Origin: DASXTB01 sp036505615
GTDB lineage: Bacteria > Acidobacteriota > UBA6911 > JACQSX01
DNA: 47,661 nt
Direction: 5' to 3'
Assembly: GCA_036505615.1 (NCBI GenBank)
Contig: DASXTB010000260.1
Coordinates: 1 to 47,661, forward strand
How positions within the stretch are numbered: the stretch's first letter is position 1; every line of letters begins with the position of its first letter. The position numbers and the translations under genes were made by a program. This document shows positions 42,659 through 47,661 of this stretch, piece after piece. The notes beneath the pieces were generated by a model. It was not told the origin of the DNA and ran no database searches. It saw only the letters and a program-made list of their open reading frames with translations.

Positions 42659-45600
42659 AGTTCGATGAAGAGCTAGCTACGGTGTTGTCGCGGTCTAAAG
42701 AGCCCCCCTTTCGGACGAAGATACCGATGACGACCTGATCCGGAAATGTGCCACCGATGAATGCAATGTAGTCGACCGTCTTATAATCAGCGCCGCTCAG
42801 GGCTACGTACACGATGGGAAGATCTGCGAAGAAATCCGTGGCGTTGTAGTTAGTGAACAGATACGCCAGGGCAGGCGTTCCTGCTGCCGGATTTGCCGGC
42901 ACGATGTAGGCCAGCGTCTTCTTGCCATTGACCGTAACGGTACCGGGAACACCACTTCCTCCCGGCCCTGATCCTGTGAGAGTCCCGGTAACGGCGCCGA
43001 ACGAGACGGCAACTCTAGATTGCAGGTCGCTGGGACTTACAAATTTTATTCCCGTAAAAGTGAGGTTCACCGCCACGGATTCGATCTGATTGGGAGTGCT
43101 GGTTTGGCTAAAACTTCCGCTGCCCGAAATCGTCACCGTCCTCTGGTCTACCGGAGGAACGATGGGATCCGATTGTTGCGTATAGAGCTTCGCTACTTCG
43201 GTATGGACGATCGATGTGCGATCCGAAGTCACGATCCCCGACTGGCTGCCGTCGCTGGCAAAAGGATTCCCTTGAGGAAGGAATGTGATGTCGGTCGGCC
43301 CGTTCAGACGAGGAAGGAAAACAACCGGCGGTTGTCCGGAACCAATGTCGACTCTCAAGATCTGGTTGCCCGCCGAGTCCACCACAAAAAGAGTGAGACC
43401 GGAAGGGCATCGGGTGCCGCCGCGGTGCATAGCTAGAATCTCCCCCAGGCCGGGGCTGGTGAATAGAGTGCGGCTTAAACCCTCAAGATCTCCGATCAGG
43501 TTTCCCTGTGCGTCGGTATAAAACACTTCGCCTGTACAACTGTCGACGGCAACGCCTTGAGGCCCGGCGGCGCTGATCCGGCGGCTCCTTCCAGTACCGA
43601 CCAAATCGGCCTTCGCGGAATCAAATTTCGCGCGTGGAATGAACGTGATGGTGTTACTTCCCTGTTCGGCGACTACAAGATCTCCGGTATCGGCAAATGC
43701 CATTGAGGTGGGCTGCGCCAATCCGGTCACGACCGCAACCGGAGCCTGCTGTGGGGAAGCCGGGTCGAAGCGATAGATGGAACCGGAATCAAATCCTGCC
43801 AGCAGCAAAATCTCTTTGCCTCCGCTGGTGGTAAAGGGAAGCATCTTCTCCACTGTATCGTTGATCGTTATCAATGGTTGTGTGCTTGCGCCCTTCAACT
43901 CCGAGATTTTCGTTGGACCACCCGAAGTGACGTCCTTTCCGAGCGCCTGTTGTTCGGCCAGAAAGAGGCGCTTGCTTCCTGCCAGATACGCCACCGCCCG
44001 CACCACGGAAAGACCACTGGCCAGCGTCTTTCTCTCGACAATGTCCACGGTCGCTCCGGCCGTCTGGCTTCCGTCGGGTGCTTTTGCCAGCAGCGTAACG
44101 GTACGCGATTTCGGAGGACTCTGAGGCGCATTATAAAGACCGGTGCTGCTATTAACTGACCCTACCGTGTCGCTGGGATCAGCCGAATCGAGCGACCAGG
44201 TCGAGCCCGATATTCCCTGTGCCTGGAACTGCTGCGAGCTTTTGGTTTCCAGCACAGCAAGGGAAGGGGAGATCTTCAGTGTGGGCAAGCCGGCTGCAGG
44301 ATTCAGATCGTTATCAATCGGCTGCGGAGGGACGTTTGCCAGCGCCGTCAGTTGCACCGTGCCGAAAAGCTCTGTTGCGATGATCGGTACGTCGGATCGA
44401 ACCAGGATATATCCGCCCGCAGCACCGTTGGCGGCCGGAATCCATTCGTGCAGCAATTTGCTCTCGCGCTGATTCGGCTTGAAAGCTTTCTTGGTGAGCC
44501 CACGCAGTGAGCCATCTACATTAAGGGAATAAACTTCCACGTTAGCCGTAAACGTGCTGGCGTTCAGGATGGCCAGACCCGTGAAGAACCCTGCCGCCTC
44601 CGCCTGGTGAGAAAATACCGCCCGCGCCACCGGGACTTGCTGCGCCGCAACAATGGCGCGGGTTGGAGTCGAGCGCGTGCCATAGCCGACGTAACCGGTC
44701 AATCCGACATCGCTCCCTTCCACCTGCAGCCACCCCACCTGGGTTATATCCTGCCTGAATCCGAACAGGCTGGAAGCCGACACGCGCAGCATTCCCCCGG
44801 GCGAAAGCACCCTCTGAACGGTATTGTTGTTCAACGCCGGCGGCACAAAGAGAGAACCGTTTTCCTGATAAGCACGGAAGGTGGCGATGATGGTCTTGTC
44901 GCTGACATTGACGATGGTGATTTCAGAGAACCAATCCCCCCCATCCACCAATTGCGGAAAATTGAGAACACTCGCCTGGGCTTCGATGCGCTGCGCGCTG
45001 AGAACGGCAAGTGAGGGATTGGTCGTGTTCTGAAACAGCGCGTCGGCGGCCAGTCTTCCATCCGGCGATTTGAATCGAACGTATGCCGCGTCTGACGGGC
45101 GGCTGGGAAACAGCTCGCTGACTTTTCCCTGCAATGCTGCCTTGGGAGCCAGAGGCGGGAAAGTAGAAGCACCGGCCGTGGTCCCATCGACGCGGTGAAA
45201 CTCTACGTTCACATTGGCCGCAGTGTCTCCCGGATTAATGATCTTCAGATCGGTACTTACGCCGGCGCCTTCGTTGATCAGCAAAAACAGGGCGTCCGTC
45301 AAACCGGAGGAAGGCCCCGAGCCATCCAGCGTTTGGATGGGAGAAGAAGTGTCTCCGAGCAGATAAAAACCCGTAAGGCCCGTGACCGGACTTGAAACCT
45401 GTAGCCAGAGCTTCACCGGGTCGGCGCTGCTGAACAGCCCATCCGGCGCGTTAAAGATGTCGCGGTCGCTGAGCAGGAACGCTCTCTGCTGCCGGGCGCG
45501 GATGGTCAACTTGGCTGGGTTGCTGACGCCGGGGCTGGCGAAAACAGTTCCGTCCGCGCGATAGGCGGTGACGGTCACATCAGCATCCGTATCGGTGGGA

Positions 45601-45743
45601 TTGGCGATGGCATAACCCGTGAACTGGCCGCGGACGAAAGTAGCGCGCGGAAAGTTCAGCACGCTGTCAGCTTGAACAACGGCCGCGCTAAAGGCGAAGG
45701 CTATGGCAAGGCAAACAACAAAGTAAACAGAGAGACGAGTCAT
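42639..45743 (-). CDS. Large secreted protein: four tandem beta-domains, Ig-like domain and NHL-type propeller
   Basis: 1034 residues from the ATG at 45743, with GAGG 6 bases before; an in-frame GTG 12 bases upstream overlaps that ribosome site. A signal peptide (about 1-25) is followed by four related domains of about 110 residues that share words such as V-L-N-F-P, x-I-x-N-x-S/T/G-D and Y-x-x-D-G-S/T, then a bacterial Ig-like domain (about 490-570), a beta-propeller (about 580-850; P-T-S-M-A-F-A-D-T-G-D-L and P-Q-G-V-A-V-D-S) and a C-terminal beta-rich region. No catalytic motif or anchor is seen. It is likely an extracellular or surface protein; such architecture is common in Acidobacteriota. 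Function unknown. Confidence 0.75.
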   Translation of the reverse strand: MTRLSVYFVVCLAIAFAFSAAVVQADSVLNFPRATFVRGQFTGYAIANPTDTDADVTVTAYRADGTVFASPGVSNPAKLTIRARQQRAFLLSDRDIFNAPDGLFSSADPVKLWLQVSSPVTGLTGFYLLGDTSSPIQTLDGSGPSSGLTDALFLLINEGAGVSTDLKIINPGDTAANVNVEFHRVDGTTAGASTFPPLAPKAALQGKVSELFPSRPSDAAYVRFKSPDGRLAADALFQNTTNPSLAVLSAQRIEAQASVLNFPQLVDGGDWFSEITIVNVSDKTIIATFRAYQENGSLFVPPALNNNTVQRVLSPGGMLRVSASSLFGFRQDITQVGWLQVEGSDVGLTGYVGYGTRSTPTRAIVAAQQVPVARAVFSHQAEAAGFFTGLAILNASTFTANVEVYSLNVDGSLRGLTKKAFKPNQRESKLLHEWIPAANGAAGGYILVRSDVPIIATELFGTVQLTALANVPPQPIDNDLNPAAGLPTLKISPSLAVLETKSSQQFQAQGISGSTWSLDSADPSDTVGSVNSSTGLYNAPQSPPKSRTVTLLAKAPDGSQTAGATVDIVERKTLASGLSVVRAVAYLAGSKRLFLAEQQALGKDVTSGGPTKISELKGASTQPLITINDTVEKMLPFTTSGGKEILLLAGFDSGSIYRFDPASPQQAPVAVVTGLAQPTSMAFADTGDLVVAEQGSNTITFIPRAKFDSAKADLVGTGRSRRISAAGPQGVAVDSCTGEVFYTDAQGNLIGDLEGLSRTLFTSPGLGEILAMHRGGTRCPSGLTLFVVDSAGNQILRVDIGSGQPPVVFLPRLNGPTDITFLPQGNPFASDGSQSGIVTSDRTSIVHTEVAKLYTQQSDPIVPPVDQRTVTISGSGSFSQTSTPNQIESVAVNLTFTGIKFVSPSDLQSRVAVSFGAVTGTLTGSGPGGSGVPGTVTVNGKKTLAYIVPANPAAGTPALAYLFTNYNATDFFADLPIVYVALSGADYKTVDYIAFIGGTFPDQVVIGIFVRKGGSLDRDNTVASSSSNFKVNIF

Positions 45744-46356
45744 ATCAAACCTCACGCGTCCCTCCCCCGGAGAAGAAAGAACGGTTTTAATGAAGTACCA
45801 ATCGGAACAAGGAATTTTTTACAAGATTCATAAGACCCTTGTCAACCGCGCTCGTCAACATCTATCACTGCGGATGACTACGGCTCCGTCGCATTTTTCA
45901 AAACCCGAAGGGTTTGCAGACCATAGCCGGCGGCAAAGCGCGCGTCTCTTGCGCGCGACGCCGCAGGTTGGCCATCCCCCGGAAGTTCCGCCCTGAAAGG
46001 GCGTAAGAATTTTTCGTTTGTAGACAGACTGGGTCGGATGCTGCAGCGACATGTTGATTCACTCGACGCGTCCTAACTGTGGGTGAGGCTCTGCGACGCC
46101 TTCAGCGTCGGCTGATTTGCAGGATTGCCAACCGGCGGCGTCGCCCGCAGCAAGCACGGGCTTTGCCGCCGGCTATACTCTGGAAACCCTACGGGTTTGA
46201 CAGCTTCTTAAATCCTTGGCTGCGGACTTACCGTTCCGTGGCTGTAGCCGGTCGGTTTCTTGTTTTGGTTGTAGCTCTGCCACCGTAGGCTCGTGAACCC
46301 GAACGGTTGTAGATAAGGTTGTGCTTTTTTGGATGCGCGGAATGCATCCGGGGCTC
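45744..46356. repeat. Intergenic region with a long imperfect inverted repeat
   Basis: No gene is supported in these 613 bp. Arms at 45898-45972 and 46127-46200 are complementary with several mismatches and share atagccggcggcaaagc, aaacccgaagggttt and gacgccgcaggttggc. Between them are short hairpins (ccgccctgaaagggcg, cgacgccttcagcgtcgg). This is another intergenic repeat family. Confidence 0.75.
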
Positions 46357-46731
46357 TTATACCTGACCGCGCGCCTTAGCGAGCTTTTCGTCCAGCGTTA
46401 CCAGTTCGCTCCCTAATCTCCTTGCCAGCCAAAGGTAGGCGGCGTCATAGACGGTCAACTGTCTCTCTTCTGCGAGCAGCACCGCTTCCTGCAAATCAAC
46501 CTCGGTCTGGCTGATTTCCATCATTTCCATCATGCGAATTGCAGCTAGCAATTGCGGCCTCTTCTTCGGATAGCGACGGACTTTTTTCAGGCACACACTT
46601 GCGATTTCAAAGGGTAAGAGCGCGGGAGCCGCCAGGCTATATCCCCTCACTTGAGCGACCACCCTGTCCGCTTCCGGCTCGGCAAACACGATGGCGGCCA
46701 GAGCCGACGCATCGATAACCTTAACGGGCAT
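46357..46731 (-). CDS. vapC: PIN-domain ribonuclease toxin (VapC-like)
   Basis: 124 residues, one PIN domain with the expected acidic residues: D7 (V-I-D-A-S), E42 (F-E-I-A), D96 (Y-D-A-A-Y) and D114 (T-L-D-E). Its start overlaps the end of the antitoxin gene by 11 bp. It belongs to a different subgroup from the toxin at 38029 (the two share only the motifs). RNA target unknown. Confidence 0.88.
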   Translation of the reverse strand: MPVKVIDASALAAIVFAEPEADRVVAQVRGYSLAAPALLPFEIASVCLKKVRRYPKKRPQLLAAIRMMEMMEISQTEVDLQEAVLLAEERQLTVYDAAYLWLARRLGSELVTLDEKLAKARGQV

Positions 46732-46951
46732 TTCTATTCGCCCGGATTATCTTCACCGATTCGGCGGGTGTGCTGAGCCCCATGCGCCGCACCCGGTTGA
46801 GCAGCTCGTCAGCAGTGAGCTGCTTCTCTGATTCTACGGTCCCTTCGATGATTTCCATCAGCTCGCCCTGTAATGACCGATGATTTCGTGCCGCGCGTCG
46901 GCGGAGCCGCTCCACTATTTCGTCAGGAACGTTCTTAATTGAAAGATTCAT
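46721..46951 (-). CDS. FitA-like ribbon-helix-helix antitoxin
   Basis: 76 residues from the ATG at 46951, which gives the family start M-N-L-S-I-K-N-V-P-D-E. The R-R-R-A-A-R-N-H-R-S-L-Q-G-E-L segment is typical of FitA/VapB-type antitoxins with a ribbon-helix-helix fold. An ATG two codons upstream at 46957 is an alternative, and longer in-frame starts lack support. It would neutralise the PIN toxin downstream and repress the pair. Confidence 0.85.
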   Translation of the reverse strand: MNLSIKNVPDEIVERLRRRAARNHRSLQGELMEIIEGTVESEKQLTADELLNRVRRMGLSTPAESVKIIRANRNAR

Positions 46952-47560
46952 CCACATAGGCGATCTTATCATAAATGGAGCCATTATGGCTCTATTACAG
47001 ATCCATCCTGCAACCGGGCCAATCCTGTTCCTTGCAGGTTGCTGGTCGCACCCGAGCAGCATCAGGCCGCCTCAGCGGCCTCCTGGAGTTCGTATATTTT
47101 TGAGACCGTGCTTGCGTGTCTGGGGCGCGCCGGAGGCGCGTCGAGCCGGTAGCCTGGGGCTGGCGCCACAGGCGCCTGCCCCAGGTTTTATGATCCCAAT
47201 CAAAATAGCGGCGCCTCGGCTGGGGCGCCGATAGCCCGCCGAAGGCGGGCGTCGTCCGCGAAGCGGCGCTACTGGAGAGACGCCCCGTGGGGCGTCTCCT
47301 GCACGATGAAAGATTGTGCGGGAGACGGCCCACCGGCCGTCTCTCCAAAATGTCCAAACTCCAGAGCCCGCCGAAGGCGGGCGATAGCATGTAGCCCCGG
47401 GCGGAGCGAGGCGGAACCCGGGGTTAAGAAAAAACAAGAATGGGGAGTTGGAGCCCGCGACTGCGGGCGACAGGCCTTTCCGCGATTGGCTCTGCTGTCG
47501 CCCGCCAATGCGGGCTCTCCATTTATTTTTCCTTGCAACCCCGGGTTCCGCTTCGTGTTC
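46952..47560. repeat. Dense cluster of short GC-rich palindromes
   Basis: No gene is supported. Palindromes seen: gcccgccgaaggcgggc at 47234-47250 and 47369-47385; gagacgcccc/ggggcgtctc at 47277-47298; ggagacggcc/ggccgtctctcc at about 47321-47346; and two nested long-range pairs, cccgggcggagcgaggcgga (47397-47416) against ttccgcttcgtg (47545-47556), and gagcccgcgactgcgggcga (47452-47471) against tcgcccgccaatgcgggctc (47498-47517). Several match families elsewhere in the window. Confidence 0.8.
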
Positions 47561-47561
47561 G

Positions 47562-47661
47562 GTATCATGACATCCTTTACACTTTGTATCAGGACATCCT
47601 TTACACGAAAAGGTAAAAAGGGAGCTCCTAAGATTGGAGGCAGGAGTGCCCTGGAAAGTAA
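47562..47661 (+). mobile_element. Probable left end of an insertion sequence, running off the window
   Basis: Two 21-base direct repeats, 47562-47582 and 47586-47606 (gtatcatgacatcctttaca and gtatcaggacatcctttaca, each plus a final c), differ at one base. I recall this type of doubled motif from the ends of insertion sequences with IS3/IS481-like DDE transposases. A good GGAGG at 47636-47640 and the start of a coding frame follow. The other end lies outside the window, so the call is provisional. Confidence 0.5.
47646..47661 (+). CDS. Start of a putative transposase gene (only five codons visible)
   Basis: A GTG at 47646 follows GGAGG by about 5 bases and opens V/M-P-W-K-V before the window ends. 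From memory, M-P-W-K is a common beginning of IS481/IS3-like transposases, and the doubled tgacatcctttacac motif upstream supports this. With five codons nothing more can be said. Confidence 0.4.

Noticed and set aside
46986..47437. Several overlapping frames at the right end
   Set aside because: All run through GC-rich palindromes, and the peptides reflect the repeats rather than a protein family.

Overview
This window looks like a chromosomal piece of a mid-to-high-GC, Gram-negative-type soil or sediment bacterium, most likely an uncultivated Acidobacteriota member. That assignment is an inference. It rests on a molybdopterin oxidoreductase next to an NrfD-type membrane subunit, a 'Pirellula/Verrucomicrobium-type' dehydrogenase-cytochrome lipoprotein with HEAT repeats, a large secreted repeat/propeller protein, AddAB rather than RecBCD, DUF4383, Uma2 and PIN-toxin genes, and a very heavy load of short palindromic repeats. 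No rRNA, tRNA, CRISPR array or phage gene was recognised.

Layout. 1-3890: end of an NrfD-like membrane subunit followed by a molybdopterin/[4Fe-4S] catalytic subunit. 4009-8594: a membrane-bound class III adenylate cyclase (minus), a divergent RsbW-like kinase and STAS antagonist pair (plus), then a receiver-PP2C phosphatase (minus). 8566-16088: a complete chemosensory operon on the minus strand, in the order and with the protein lengths of the Pseudomonas Wsp system (MCP, CheW, CheR-TPR, Cys-motif CheW, CheA-REC, CheB). 16688-27174: two large exported HEAT-repeat proteins with CxxCH haem motifs, flanking a Spy-like periplasmic protein and a NodB deacetylase. 27443-34212: addB-addA. 34290-34782: a dead REP-associated transposase between inverted repeats. 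34999-37596: secreted M14 peptidase. 37612-38466: type II toxin-antitoxin pair with a degenerate echo in front. 38544-45743: coiled-coil protein, Uma2 protein, DUF4383 protein, PAP2-type enzyme and a 1034-residue secreted protein. 46357-46951: a second toxin-antitoxin pair. 46952-47661: a palindrome-rich stretch ending in what looks like the left end of an insertion sequence.

The most interesting system is the Wsp-like operon. Everything upstream of the output matches wspA-wspF, but the position of wspR (normally a receiver fused to a GGDEF diguanylate cyclase) holds a receiver of WspR type fused to a SpoIIE/RsbU-type PP2C phosphatase. A STAS protein and an RsbW-like kinase, the usual substrate and partner of such phosphatases, are encoded right beside it. 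The wiring suggested is a membrane chemoreceptor array signalling by CheA phosphotransfer into a partner-switching module rather than into c-di-GMP. This is inferred from domains and gene order only.

A second theme is repeats. At least five families of short palindromes occur between genes, and several copies also lie in frame inside genes (addB, the dehydrogenase lipoprotein, the HEAT/cytochrome protein, the end of the nodB-like gene). The transposase remnant belongs to the family known to be linked to REP elements.
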